This document shows, one piece after another, positions 9,172 through 17,876 of a DNA stretch of 64,000 bases. The notes beneath the pieces were generated by a model. The model saw only the letters and a program-made list of their open reading frames with translations, ran no database searches and was not told the origin of the DNA. The DNA comes from Agromyces agglutinans. Lineage in GTDB: Bacteria; Actinomycetota; Actinomycetes; Actinomycetales; Microbacteriaceae. Position 1 is the stretch's first letter; each line of letters opens with the position of its first letter. The DNA is taken from contig NZ_WJIF01000002.1 of assembly GCF_009647605.1 (NCBI RefSeq), positions 372,001 to 436,000 of the forward strand. The letters run 5' to 3'. The position numbers and the translations under genes are program-made.

Positions 9172-10145
9172 CCTCCGCCCCGACCCGCCTCCCCGTGCCG
9201 ACGACCTCGCCGGCCGGGGAGGCGCCCCGGCACCCGGCACCCGCCGCCGCGCCTCCCCGCCGGCGGGTGCCGGGCATGCGGCGGCGCGCGTCATTGGCCG
9301 GCCTCGTCTTCCTCGTGCCCGCGCTCGTGCTGTTCGGGTACTTCGCGTGGTGGCCGATCGCTCGGAGCGTGGTGCTCGCGTTCCAGCAGACCAACCTCGT
9401 CGATCCGGCCGAGTGGGTGGGCTGGGCCAACTTCGAGCAGCTGTTCGCCGACCCGCTCCTGCCGACGGCCGCGCTCAACACGCTCTGGTTCGCAGCCCTC
9501 TCGCTGCTCATCGGCCTGCCGATCCCGCTGTTCGTCGCCGTGGCGATGTCCGAACTCCGCCGCGGCGGCGCGCTCGCGCGGGTCCTCGCCTACCTGCCGG
9601 TCGTGATCCCGCCGGTGGTGTCCGTCCTGCTGTGGAAGGTCTTCTTCGCGCCGGGCGAGAACGGCGTCGTCAACTCGGCGCTCGGCCTCGTCGGGCTCGG
9701 GCCCTTCCCGTGGCTGCAGTCGCCCGAGCTCGCGATGCCGAGCCTCGTCATCGTCGCGACCTGGTCGGGCGCCGGCACCGCGATCCTGATCTACCTCGCC
9801 GCGCTCGCCGGGGTGAGCACCGAGCTCTACGAGGCCGCCGAGCTCGACGGGGCATCCATCTGGCAGCGCGTCTGGCACGTCACGCTGCCGCAGATGCGCG
9901 GCGTCATCCTCGTGCTCCTGCTGCTCCAGATCATCGGCGCGCTGCAGGTCTTCACCGAGCCCTACGTGATGACCGACGGCGGCCCGGCGAACGCGACCGT
10001 GACGGTGCTGCTGATGATCTACCGGTACGCGTTCCTGTTCGGGAACTACGGCGTCGCGACGGCGCTGAGCGTGCTGCTCGCGGTCGTGCTCGTCATCGTC
10101 TCGGCCGTCTACCTCCGCCTGACCCGATCCTGGAGCTCCTCGTGA
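9168..10145 (+). CDS. ABC sugar transporter permease 1 (MalF/UgpA-like)
   Basis: Inner-membrane subunit of 325 residues with six predicted helices after a polar ~40-residue N-terminal tail rich in Pro and Arg. The ATPase-coupling EAA loop is present at ELYEAAELDGASIWQRVWHV, residues ~220-240. Its ATG overlaps the stop of the binding-protein gene (ATGA), so translation is coupled. Together with the next permease it forms the channel of the cluster's importer. Confidence 0.9.
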   Translation: MTSAPTRLPVPTTSPAGEAPRHPAPAAAPPRRRVPGMRRRASLAGLVFLVPALVLFGYFAWWPIARSVVLAFQQTNLVDPAEWVGWANFEQLFADPLLPTAALNTLWFAALSLLIGLPIPLFVAVAMSELRRGGALARVLAYLPVVIPPVVSVLLWKVFFAPGENGVVNSALGLVGLGPFPWLQSPELAMPSLVIVATWSGAGTAILIYLAALAGVSTELYEAAELDGASIWQRVWHVTLPQMRGVILVLLLLQIIGALQVFTEPYVMTDGGPANATVTVLLMIYRYAFLFGNYGVATALSVLLAVVLVIVSAVYLRLTRSWSSS

Positions 10146-11089
10146 CCGCGCCCGTCCTCCGCCCGGCTGCCCTCCGAGCCGCCGCGCTCCGAGCCGCACC
10201 CGGCCGCCGGCCGCCGTCGCCCGGGCGCCGCATCCTCTCGCCGCACGACTGGGGTCGCCGCGGCACCCGGTACGGATGGCGCGGGATCCACACGGCGTTG
10301 TTCGCCGGCCTCGTGCTGCTCGGCGCGCTTCCGTTGATCTGGATGGCCCGGGCCGCGGTCTCCACGACGACCGACCTCGTGCAGCGTCCGCTCGCGCTCT
10401 GGCCCGACCCGCCGATGTGGTCGAACCTCGCCGACGCGTGGAACCTGCTGGGCATCGGCCAGTACCTCTGGAACACCGTGTGGCTCGTGGCCGGTTCGTG
10501 GGTCGTGCAGCTGATCGTCGCGGCCACCGCGGGCTTCGCGCTCGCCGTGATCCGGCCCTGGTACGGCAGGTACGTCTACGCCGCGCTGCTCGTCACGCTG
10601 TTCGTGCCGGGCACGGTGACCCTCATCGCGCTCTACCTGACCGTGCTCGACCTGCCGGGGATCGGCATCTCCATCGCCGACACCCCGTGGGCGGTCTGGC
10701 TCCCGGCCGGCGCGCACGCGTTCAACATCCTGCTCGCCAAGCAGTTCTTCGACGCGATCCCGCGCGAGCTGTTCGAGGCGGCGCAGGTCGACGGCGCGGG
10801 CTGGTTCACGATCTTCCGGCGCATCGTGCTGCCCATGTCGAAGCCGATCCTCGCCGTGATCTCGCTGCTGGCGATCATGACGGCGTGGAAGGACTTCCTC
10901 TGGCCGCTCATCGTGCTGACCGACCCGGCGCTGCAACCGCTGTCCGTCGCGCTCCCGAGGCTGGCCCAGAACACCGATCCGGCGTACCTGATCGCGGGCC
11001 TCGTCATCGCGAGCGTGCCGCCCATCATCGTGTTCCTGGCGTTCCAACGGCAGATCGTCAGCGGCATCGGCTTCACGGGGCTGAAGTGA
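10142..11089 (+). CDS. ABC sugar transporter permease 2 (MalG/UgpE-like)
   Basis: Second channel subunit of 315 residues. A basic Pro/Arg/Ala-rich N-terminal tail precedes six helices. The EAA loop is LFEAAQVDGAGWFTIFRRIV near residue 220. The GTG start overlaps the previous stop (GTGA), and its own stop overlaps the GTG of the dehydratase gene, so the operon is tightly coupled. Typical MalG length is about 280-300, so only the tail is unusual. Confidence 0.9.
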   Translation: MTAPVLRPAALRAAALRAAPGRRPPSPGRRILSPHDWGRRGTRYGWRGIHTALFAGLVLLGALPLIWMARAAVSTTTDLVQRPLALWPDPPMWSNLADAWNLLGIGQYLWNTVWLVAGSWVVQLIVAATAGFALAVIRPWYGRYVYAALLVTLFVPGTVTLIALYLTVLDLPGIGISIADTPWAVWLPAGAHAFNILLAKQFFDAIPRELFEAAQVDGAGWFTIFRRIVLPMSKPILAVISLLAIMTAWKDFLWPLIVLTDPALQPLSVALPRLAQNTDPAYLIAGLVIASVPPIIVFLAFQRQIVSGIGFTGLK

Positions 11090-12363
11090 CGACGATCGCC
11101 GCGCTCGACGAGCCCATGGCCGAGACGCGCGCGCCGTGGGAGGACCGCGACGGGGTGCGCATCACGCGCGTCCGCCCGATCGTCACCGCGCCCGAGGGCG
11201 TCGCACTCGTCATCGTCCGCATCGAGACCAGCGAGGACGGGCTTGTCGGGTACGGCTGCGCGACCTTCGCCCAGCAGTTTGCCGCGGTCGCGCGCCTGGT
11301 CGTGCACCTCGCGCCCCTGGTCGTCGGCCGCAATCCCGCCGATCGCGGCGACCTCGTGCGGATGCTCCACCACTCGGGCTACTGGCGCGACGGACCCGTC
11401 GGCAACTCGGCCATCTCCGGCATCGACCAGGCGCTGTGGGATCTCGCAGGGAAGCGGGCCGGCATGCCGGTGTACGAGCTGCTCGGCGGTCGCGTGCGCG
11501 CCGCGGCGCCGATCTACCTGCACGCGGGCGGCGACACGGTCGAGCAGACGCTCGACGAGGCGCGTGCGATCCTCGCGAGCGGCGTCGGCCATGTGCGCAT
11601 CCAGTCGCGCCAGCCGGGACTGGGCAGCTACGGAACGCCCCGCTGGGGCGGCGGATACCCCGACTCGCCGTACCCCGACGGCTGGGATCCGCGGCAGTAC
11701 CTGCGGGCGACGCCCGAGCTGTTCCGGCGGGCCAGGGAGGAGCTCGGCGCCGACGTCGAACTGCTGCACGACGCGCATTCGAGGCTCTCCGTGCGCGAGG
11801 CGCGCACGCTCGCCGACGACCTGGCGCCGTACCGGCCGTTCTTCCTGGAGGACCCGATCCCGCCCGAGGCGTACGACCGGTTGCCCGAGCTCGGCGCCGC
11901 CTCGCGCGTGCCGATCGCGGTGGGCGAGCTGTTCACCTCGGCGAGCGCGGCGGCGGGCGCCGTGCGCCGGGGCGGCATCGACTTCCTCCGCGTGCACGTC
12001 TCGGCCGTCGGCGGGCTGACGCCGGCGACGCGCCTCACCGCGCTCTGCGAACTCGAGGGCGTGCGCACGGCGTGGCACGCTCCGGCCGACGTGTCGCCGT
12101 TCGGCGCCGCCGCGAACGTCGCGCTCGACGTCGCGAGCCCGGCGTTCGGCATCCAGGAGGGGCACGTCTACTCGGATGCCGCGGTCGAGGTGTTCCCCGG
12201 CACGTTGCAGCCCGAGCAGGGCCACCTGGCGCCGTCGCCGGCGCCGGGCTGGGGCATCGGGCTCGACGAGCGCGCCGCGGCCCGCTTCGAGCCGCAGCCG
12301 TACGCGCACGAGCGCTGGGCGGCGCAGGTGCGCCGGCCTGACGGCTTCCTCGAGTCGCCCTGA
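11086..12363 (+). CDS. Enolase-superfamily sugar-acid dehydratase (ManD/RspA-like)
   Basis: A cytoplasmic Mg2+-dependent enzyme of 425 residues, predicted to remove water from an aldonic acid such as mannonate or gluconate to give a 2-keto-3-deoxy acid. The N-terminal capping domain is followed by a barrel with metal-binding acids (LLHDAHSRLS, FFLEDPIPPE, VGELF) and the block WHAPADVSPFGAAANVALD that is characteristic of the D-mannonate dehydratase subgroup. The GTG start overlaps the permease stop. It sits between transporter and isomerase genes, so it probably acts on the imported compound. Substrate is uncertain because members of this subgroup differ widely in activity. Confidence 0.8.
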   Translation: MTTIAALDEPMAETRAPWEDRDGVRITRVRPIVTAPEGVALVIVRIETSEDGLVGYGCATFAQQFAAVARLVVHLAPLVVGRNPADRGDLVRMLHHSGYWRDGPVGNSAISGIDQALWDLAGKRAGMPVYELLGGRVRAAAPIYLHAGGDTVEQTLDEARAILASGVGHVRIQSRQPGLGSYGTPRWGGGYPDSPYPDGWDPRQYLRATPELFRRAREELGADVELLHDAHSRLSVREARTLADDLAPYRPFFLEDPIPPEAYDRLPELGAASRVPIAVGELFTSASAAAGAVRRGGIDFLRVHVSAVGGLTPATRLTALCELEGVRTAWHAPADVSPFGAAANVALDVASPAFGIQEGHVYSDAAVEVFPGTLQPEQGHLAPSPAPGWGIGLDERAAARFEPQPYAHERWAAQVRRPDGFLESP

Positions 12364-12368
12364 GCCGA

Positions 12369-12385
12369 GGCCGGCGCCTCCGGCC
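12369..12385 (+). other. Intra-operon GC hairpin
   Basis: GGCCGG / CCGGCC with a 5-nt loop lies just after the dehydratase stop, in the only gap (92 bp) of the rightward operon. It may act as an RNA stability or partial termination element; there is no T-tract. Confidence 0.3.
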
Positions 12386-12455
12386 CACCCGGGCGCGGCC
12401 GGCCGAACCCGGCGCGACTCCTCCGACCCATCCCCGCACCAGTGAAAGGCCGCAC

Positions 12456-13193
12456 GTGGCATCCCTCTCCGTCCAGCTCTACTCCGTCCGCGAAGCGCTC
12501 GCCGACGACCCCCGCGCGGCGTTCGAACGACTCGTCGGGCTCGGCTTCGAGGAGGTCGAGCTGTTCGACCTCGTGCGTTGGGGGCCCATCCTCGCCGGAC
12601 CCCTCGGCGACCTCCCGCTCCGGGCGCCCGTCGCGCATGCCAGGATCGTCGGCAACGCCGACGTCGCCGACGTCTTCGCCGCGGCGCGCGAACTGGGCGT
12701 CACGACGGTGATCGAGCCGGCCGTCCGCGAAGGATGGGACGATGCGGCATCCGTCGATCGCATCGCCGGCCGACTGAACGCGCTCGCCGTCGACGCGGCC
12801 GCGTCCGGACTCGTCGTCGGCTACCACAACCACTGGTGGGAGTTCGGCGATGTCGGGGGCCGAACCGCGTTCGAGCACTTCGCCGATCACCTCGCGCCAG
12901 AGGTCGTGCTCGAGCTCGACGCCTACTGGGCCGCCACGGCGGGCGTCGACCTCGTCGCCCTGGGCACGCGCCTTGCCGGGCGCATCCGCCACCTGCACGT
13001 CAAGGACGGCCCGCTCGAGCTCGACCCCGCCACGCAGGTGCCGGCGGGCGCGGGCCGCGCCGACCTGCGCGGCGTGCTGCGCGCGGTCCCGGATGCCACG
13101 CGCGTGCTCGAGTTCGACGCCGCTCCCGGCGACGTGTTCGAGGCACTCGCGGCGAGCGCCGCGTGGGTGCGCGAGCCGGAGGGCGCCCGATGA
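12456..13193 (+). CDS. Sugar phosphate isomerase/epimerase (AP_endonuclease_2 TIM barrel)
   Basis: A soluble enzyme of 245 residues of the xylose-isomerase-like TIM-barrel family. The N-terminus SVQLYSVREALADDP is the family hallmark. Metal and catalytic residues appear in YHNHWWEF, LELDAYWAATAGVD and HLHVKDGPLELD. The GTG at 12456 follows GAAAGG. Its stop overlaps the next ATG. Such proteins commonly pair with Gfo/Idh/MocA oxidoreductases, as here, to interconvert keto- and hydroxy-sugars or inositols. Confidence 0.85.
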   Translation: MASLSVQLYSVREALADDPRAAFERLVGLGFEEVELFDLVRWGPILAGPLGDLPLRAPVAHARIVGNADVADVFAAARELGVTTVIEPAVREGWDDAASVDRIAGRLNALAVDAAASGLVVGYHNHWWEFGDVGGRTAFEHFADHLAPEVVLELDAYWAATAGVDLVALGTRLAGRIRHLHVKDGPLELDPATQVPAGAGRADLRGVLRAVPDATRVLEFDAAPGDVFEALAASAAWVREPEGAR

Positions 13194-14449
13194 GCGGGAC
13201 CGAGGCGGCAGGGCGCGGGCACGCCGGCCGCGACGACGTCGGCCGCGCGCACCCCTCCGGTGGGCACGTCGGCCGCGCGCCCACCGGACGCATGGGCGTC
13301 GGCGTGATCGGCGCCGGCAACATCAGCGAGCAGTACCTCGGCAACCTCACCCGCTTCCCCGACCTCGACGTGCGCTTCGTGGCCGACCTCGACCCGCTGC
13401 GGGCCGAGGCGCAGGCCGCGCGATTCGGCGTGCCGCGGGCCGGTACCGTCGACGCGCTGCTCGACGACGACGGCGTCGAACTGGTGGTGAACCTCACCGT
13501 GCCGGCCGCGCACGTCGACGTCGGCCTCCGGGTGCTCGAGAGTGGCCGGCACGTCTTCGCCGAGAAGCCGCTGGCGCTGGACCTCGCCGACGGACGACGT
13601 CTGCTGCGACGCGCCGGAGCACTCGGCCTGCGGGTCGGCAGCGCGCCCGACAGCTTCCTGGGCGGCGGCCTGCAGGCCGCGCAGCGGCTCGTCGACGACG
13701 GGGCGATCGGCACCCCGCTCACCGCGATCGTGCTGTTCCAGGGCACTGGGCCCGAGTCGTGGCATCCGAACCCCGAGTTCCTCTTCGCGCCGGGAGCCGG
13801 CCCGCTGTTCGACATGGGCCCCTACTCACTGACCGCACTGGTGCAACTGCTCGGCCCCGTCGCGCGGGTGAGCGCCGCATCGAGCCGTTCGAGGCCGACG
13901 CGCACGATCGGCTCGGGGCCGAGGGCCGGCACCGAATTCCCCGTGCTGGTGCCGACCTACCACGCGGCGCTCCTCGAGTTCCGCGACGGCGGCATCGCGC
14001 AGGCGGTCTTCAGCTTCCAGTCACCGCGCCGGGTGCCGACCGTGCTCGAGGTCGCCGGCACGTCCGGCGCGATCGCGCTGCCCGACCCGAACTCGTTCCA
14101 TGGCACCACGATGCTCTGGCGCGTCGACGCCGACGATCCGAACGCGCCGGTCGAGGTGCGCGTGGAGGCGTCGGGCGACACTCGCGGCATCGGCGTGGTG
14201 GAGCTCGCCCGCGCCATCCGCGCCGGGGTGCCGGCTCGCGCGAGCGGCGAACTCGCGCTGCACGTGCTCGAGGTGATGAGCGCGGTCCGCGATGCGGCCT
14301 CCGGCGGGGCGCCGGTGCGGCTCTCGAGCGAGGTCGAGCGGGCGAGCGCGCTACCCGCCGGCTGGGACCCCCGCGCCGCGACCCTCGCCGACCCGAACGC
14401 CGGCCCGCCCACCGACCCGCATGGCGCGGAAACCCGGGTCCCCGCATAG
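13190..14449 (+). CDS. Gfo/Idh/MocA family oxidoreductase
   Basis: NAD(P)-dependent sugar or inositol dehydrogenase-like protein of 419 residues. The dinucleotide motif GVIGAGNISEQYL is at residues ~37-50 after a Gly/Arg/His-rich 33-residue extension, and the conserved EKPLA of the catalytic Lys-Pro motif lies at ~125. The start overlaps the isomerase stop (ATGA). It is the last gene of the rightward operon. The extended N-terminus may be unstructured or a start further in (near MGVGVIGAG) may be used. Confidence 0.85.
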   Translation: MSGTEAAGRGHAGRDDVGRAHPSGGHVGRAPTGRMGVGVIGAGNISEQYLGNLTRFPDLDVRFVADLDPLRAEAQAARFGVPRAGTVDALLDDDGVELVVNLTVPAAHVDVGLRVLESGRHVFAEKPLALDLADGRRLLRRAGALGLRVGSAPDSFLGGGLQAAQRLVDDGAIGTPLTAIVLFQGTGPESWHPNPEFLFAPGAGPLFDMGPYSLTALVQLLGPVARVSAASSRSRPTRTIGSGPRAGTEFPVLVPTYHAALLEFRDGGIAQAVFSFQSPRRVPTVLEVAGTSGAIALPDPNSFHGTTMLWRVDADDPNAPVEVRVEASGDTRGIGVVELARAIRAGVPARASGELALHVLEVMSAVRDAASGGAPVRLSSEVERASALPAGWDPRAATLADPNAGPPTDPHGAETRVPA

Positions 14450-14464
14450 GGAAGACTGTCGCCC

Positions 14465-15481
14465 ATGACCGTCGTCGACAACGCGATCTACCGCGACGGG
14501 GTGCGCGTGGCCACGCCCGACTCCCTCGAGGAGACGTTCGAGACCCTTGCCGCGCACGGCGGGTTCGCGTGGATCGGGCTCTACCGGCCGACCGATGCCG
14601 AGCTCGACGCGGTGGCCGCCGAGTTCGGCCTGCACGCACTCGCCGTCGAGGACGCGCGCAAGGGCCACCAGCGGGCGAAGCTCGAGCGGTACGGCGACAC
14701 GCTCTTCGCGGTGCTGCGTCCCGGGCGCTACCTCGACGCGAGCGAGCAGGTCGAGTTCGGCGAGGTGCACCTGTTCGTCGGCGCCGCCTTCGCGGTCTCG
14801 ATCCGGCACGCCGAGTCGCCCGACCTCGGCCGGGTGCGCCGTCGCCTCGAGGGCAACCCCGAGCTGCTGCGCCGGGGTACGGAGGCGGTGCTGTACGCCG
14901 TGCTCGATGAGGTCGTCGACGAATACGCGCCGGTCGTCGCCGGCCTCGAGAACGACATCGACGAGATCGAGGACCAGCTCTTCTCGGGCGATCCCGAGGT
15001 CACCCGCCGCATCTACGACCTCTCGAGCGAGGTGATGGAGTTCCAGCGCGCTACCCGGCCCATCGTCGACATGATCGCGACCCTCGAGCGCGGGTTCGAG
15101 AAGTACGGCGTCGACGTGGAGCTGCAGCGCTACCTGCGCGACGTGAAGGACCACTCCATCCGCATCGTCGAGCGCGGCGAGGGGTTCCGCCAGCTGCTGC
15201 AGAACGCGCTGACGGTTCACGCGACGCTCGTCGGCCAGCGGCAGAACGAGGAGATGAAGCGGCTGACCGAGACGAGCCTCGCGCAGAGCGAGCAGACGAA
15301 GAAGATCTCCAGCTGGGCGGCGATCATCTTCGCACCGAGCCTCGTGGCGGGCATCTACGGCATGAACTTCGACTTCATGCCCGAGCTCGACGAGCCGTGG
15401 GGCTATCCGTTCGCGATCGCGCTGATGATCGGGTTCGCGTTCACGCTGTACGCGATCTTCAAGCAGCGCAAGTGGCTGTGA
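14465..15481 (+). CDS. corA: CorA-family magnesium/cobalt transporter
   Basis: Membrane channel for Mg2+ of 338 residues. The long cytosolic N-terminal funnel is followed by two C-terminal helices joined by the selectivity signature YGMNFDFMPEL (residues ~298-308), and the protein ends in the basic FKQRKWL. Length and layout are standard. A weak -10 (AAGACT) ends 7 nt before the ATG, so the mRNA may be leaderless. It is separate from the sugar operon despite the 15-bp gap. Confidence 0.93.
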   Translation: MTVVDNAIYRDGVRVATPDSLEETFETLAAHGGFAWIGLYRPTDAELDAVAAEFGLHALAVEDARKGHQRAKLERYGDTLFAVLRPGRYLDASEQVEFGEVHLFVGAAFAVSIRHAESPDLGRVRRRLEGNPELLRRGTEAVLYAVLDEVVDEYAPVVAGLENDIDEIEDQLFSGDPEVTRRIYDLSSEVMEFQRATRPIVDMIATLERGFEKYGVDVELQRYLRDVKDHSIRIVERGEGFRQLLQNALTVHATLVGQRQNEEMKRLTETSLAQSEQTKKISSWAAIIFAPSLVAGIYGMNFDFMPELDEPWGYPFAIALMIGFAFTLYAIFKQRKWL

Positions 15482-15515
15482 CGAGGGCGGCGACGCCGCT
15501 GGAGTGACGAAGCGC

Positions 15516-15539
15516 CGGATGCCCCGTCCGCGGCATCCG
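15516..15539. terminator. Bidirectional hairpin built from an inverted GGATGCC pair
   Basis: CGGATGCC and GGCATCCG, 8-bp perfect arms with an 8-nt loop, lie between the convergent corA and DUF4440 genes. No T-run follows. It is one of four intergenic hairpins that contain the same heptamer in inverted orientation. Confidence 0.5.
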
Positions 15540-15552
15540 CCCCGTGTCGGCG

Positions 15553-15921
15553 TCAGGCGGGCGTCTGCTGGTGCGCGGCGACGCGCCACGCGCCGTCGTC
15601 ATAGAGGTAGGTCGTCGACATCCGCAGGTTGGCGGTGTCGTCACCCCGCCGCGCGACCGCTCGGTAGACGAGCACGCCCGCACGCGGGCCGAGGCGGATG
15701 ACCGCGGGCTCGTGCAGCTCGTAGCTGTCCCACGGCGGGGCAGTGCGGAACGCGGCGAGGATGTCGTCGCGACCGAGCACGGCGCCCTCGACCACCATGA
15801 GGGCGTCGCGGGTCATCGCACGGGCGTAGTGCTCGCCGCCGTGTCCGCCGACGATGGCGCGCCATCCGGCGTGCTCCTCGTGCAGGAGGCGGGCTGGCAG
15901 ATCGTCGGTGATCTCCGTCAT
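15553..15921 (-). CDS. DUF4440 / SnoaL-like (NTF2 fold) protein
   Basis: A small soluble protein of 122 residues with the cone-shaped NTF2-like pattern: an N-terminal helix pair (WRAIVGGHGGEHYARAM), then VEGAVLGRDDILAAF, and a C-terminal strand YLYDDGAWRVAAHQQTP typical of DUF4440. Such proteins are enzymes or ligand-binding domains of very varied role. No partner gene is evident. The start is ATG 15921. Confidence 0.7.
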   Translation of the reverse strand: MTEITDDLPARLLHEEHAGWRAIVGGHGGEHYARAMTRDALMVVEGAVLGRDDILAAFRTAPPWDSYELHEPAVIRLGPRAGVLVYRAVARRGDDTANLRMSTTYLYDDGAWRVAAHQQTPA

Positions 15922-15977
15922 GCCCTCACGCTAGCCGCGTCCGGTCGCCGCGTCACGCGTGGCGGGGTATCCCGTGG

Positions 15978-17876
15978 CTATCCGATGAGGCTCGGCTGCA
16001 GGTCGCGGAGGGTGCGGGCGTGCGTCATGCGCGTGACGCCGATCGCCGACGCGACGAGCGCCGCGCCGAGCCAGATCGCGAGCACCCCGGCGTCGGCCGC
16101 CGCGCGCGACAGGTCGCCGCCGTACATGGCCTGCCGCAGGGCGTCGACGACGTAGCCCATCGGCAGCACCTGGTGCAGCGCGGCGAGCGGCGCGGGCAGT
16201 GTCTGCCAGGGGAACGTGCCGCCCGCGGTCACGAGTTGCAGCACCATGAGCACGAGCCCGAGGAACTGGCCGACCGACCCCAGCCAGACGTTCAACGCCA
16301 GGATGATCGCCGCGTACGTCGCCGAGGCGAGCAGCATGACGCCGATGACGGCGAGCGGATGACTCATCGAGAAGCCGAGGGTCACCGCGAGCGTCGCGTA
16401 GAGGCCGAGCATCTGCACGCCGCCGAGGAGGGCCGGTGTGAGCCAGCCGGCGAGGGTGATGCGGATCGGCGAGTGCAGCGCCGTGATCGCGCGCCGGGAG
16501 ATCGGCTTCACGATCAGGAACAGGGCATAGATGCCGATCCATCCGGCGAGCGCGGCGAAGAACGGGGCGAGGCCTGCGCCGTAGCTGTCGGCGCGCGCCG
16601 CCGAGTCGGACTCGACCGTGATCGGGTCGGCGATCGTCGTGGCCTGCGCGTCGCGGGTCTCCTGCGTCGTGTCGGGCAGCTGCGCGGCGCCGTCGGCGAG
16701 GCCGTCGCGCAGGGTCGCGGTGCCGTCGGCGAGTTCGCCGAGCCCCGACGCGAGGGTGCCGGCGCCATCGCGCAGCTGCGCGGCGCCGTCGGCCGCCTGC
16801 GCGGCGCCGTCGGCGGCAGCGCTCGCTCCGCCGGCGAGGGCGGATGCCCCGTCGGCGACCTGCCGGCTGCCGGCGGCGAGCCGGTCGATCTCGCCGACGG
16901 CCTCCTGGACGCGCGCGTCACCCGTCGCGACGCGGTCGCCGACCGTGTCGAGCCGGGCCAGCACGGCGTCGATGGTCGCCGGGTCGACGCCCTGCTCGAC
17001 GAGGGCGGCCTCGATGTCGGCCCGGGCCTGCGGCACGGCGGCGGCCGCCTCGCCGACGGCCGCTCCGACCCGGTCGGCGGTCGCCGCGAGCTGTTCGTTG
17101 CCGTCGGCGACCTGCGCCGCGCCCGCCGCGAGTTCGGTCGAGCCGTCTCGCAGCTGCGCGGTGCCGTCGCGCAGCGCGGCCGTGCCGTCGGCGAGCTGTG
17201 CGGCGCCGTCGTCGAGCTGCGCCGCGCCGTCGACCGCGGCGACCGCGCCGTCGGCCAGTCGCGCCGCGCCGTCGGCCGCGTCGACCAGGCTGCCGCGCAC
17301 GGTGTGGACGGCTCCGAGCAGGGTCGACGCGGCCTCCTCGCCGACCTGCTGCGCGACCGCCGCACGAATGCGCTCGACCGCCTGCTCGCCGATCGTGCCG
17401 GCGAGGTAGCTGTTGGCGTCGTTCGTCGCGAGCACGATCTCGGCCCGGCGCGGGGCATCCGTCGAGACGGAGGCGAGCGCCTCCGAGAAGTCGGCCGGGA
17501 AGGTCACGGCGAAGTCGTAGCGCGACGCGTCGAGCCCGGCCTCCGCCTCCTCGGCGGACACGCGGTGCCACGCGAACGCGCCGTCGGCGACGAGCTCGTC
17601 GGCGACCTCCTCGCCCACGTTGCGGGCGACGAGCTCGTCGGCGACCTCCTCGCCCACGTTGCGGGCGGCGGTGTCGTCGGTCGCGGGGCTGCCCGCGTCG
17701 GCGACGACCAGTGCGACCGGCACCTCGGGGAACTTCGCGTACGGGTCCTGGTTCGCCCAGAGGTAGAGCCCGCCGTAGAGCACGGGCACCGCGACGAGGG
17801 CCAGCAGCGCGAGCACCGACATCCGCGTGGAGGTGAGCCGGCGCAGTTCGGCCGCGATCATCTGCGGGATCTTCAC
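15978..17876 (-). CDS. YhgE/Pip-family membrane protein
   Basis: A membrane protein of 632 residues. One N-terminal helix is followed by a ~370-residue extracellular region and about five C-terminal helices with the ABC-2-like permease domain. The extracellular part is rich in short repeats of the type LADGAAQLRDGA, a mark of YhgE/Pip proteins (homologues include a phage-infection protein and ESX-associated factors). The GTG at 17876 overlaps the stop of the ATPase-like gene (GTGA). A perfect in-frame 39-bp duplication lies near the N-terminal helix. It is probably the permease partner of the degenerate ATPase and is controlled by the TetR at the head of the operon. Confidence 0.85.
   Translation of the reverse strand: MKIPQMIAAELRRLTSTRMSVLALLALVAVPVLYGGLYLWANQDPYAKFPEVPVALVVADAGSPATDDTAARNVGEEVADELVARNVGEEVADELVADGAFAWHRVSAEEAEAGLDASRYDFAVTFPADFSEALASVSTDAPRRAEIVLATNDANSYLAGTIGEQAVERIRAAVAQQVGEEAASTLLGAVHTVRGSLVDAADGAARLADGAVAAVDGAAQLDDGAAQLADGTAALRDGTAQLRDGSTELAAGAAQVADGNEQLAATADRVGAAVGEAAAAVPQARADIEAALVEQGVDPATIDAVLARLDTVGDRVATGDARVQEAVGEIDRLAAGSRQVADGASALAGGASAAADGAAQAADGAAQLRDGAGTLASGLGELADGTATLRDGLADGAAQLPDTTQETRDAQATTIADPITVESDSAARADSYGAGLAPFFAALAGWIGIYALFLIVKPISRRAITALHSPIRITLAGWLTPALLGGVQMLGLYATLAVTLGFSMSHPLAVIGVMLLASATYAAIILALNVWLGSVGQFLGLVLMVLQLVTAGGTFPWQTLPAPLAALHQVLPMGYVVDALRQAMYGGDLSRAAADAGVLAIWLGAALVASAIGVTRMTHARTLRDLQPSLIG
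17589..17666. repeat. Perfect 39-bp tandem duplication inside the YhgE/Pip gene
   Basis: Two identical adjacent copies (17589-17627 and 17628-17666) encode ARNVGEEVADELV twice. They preserve frame, and no substitutions separate them, so the duplication is recent or kept identical. Confidence 0.95.
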
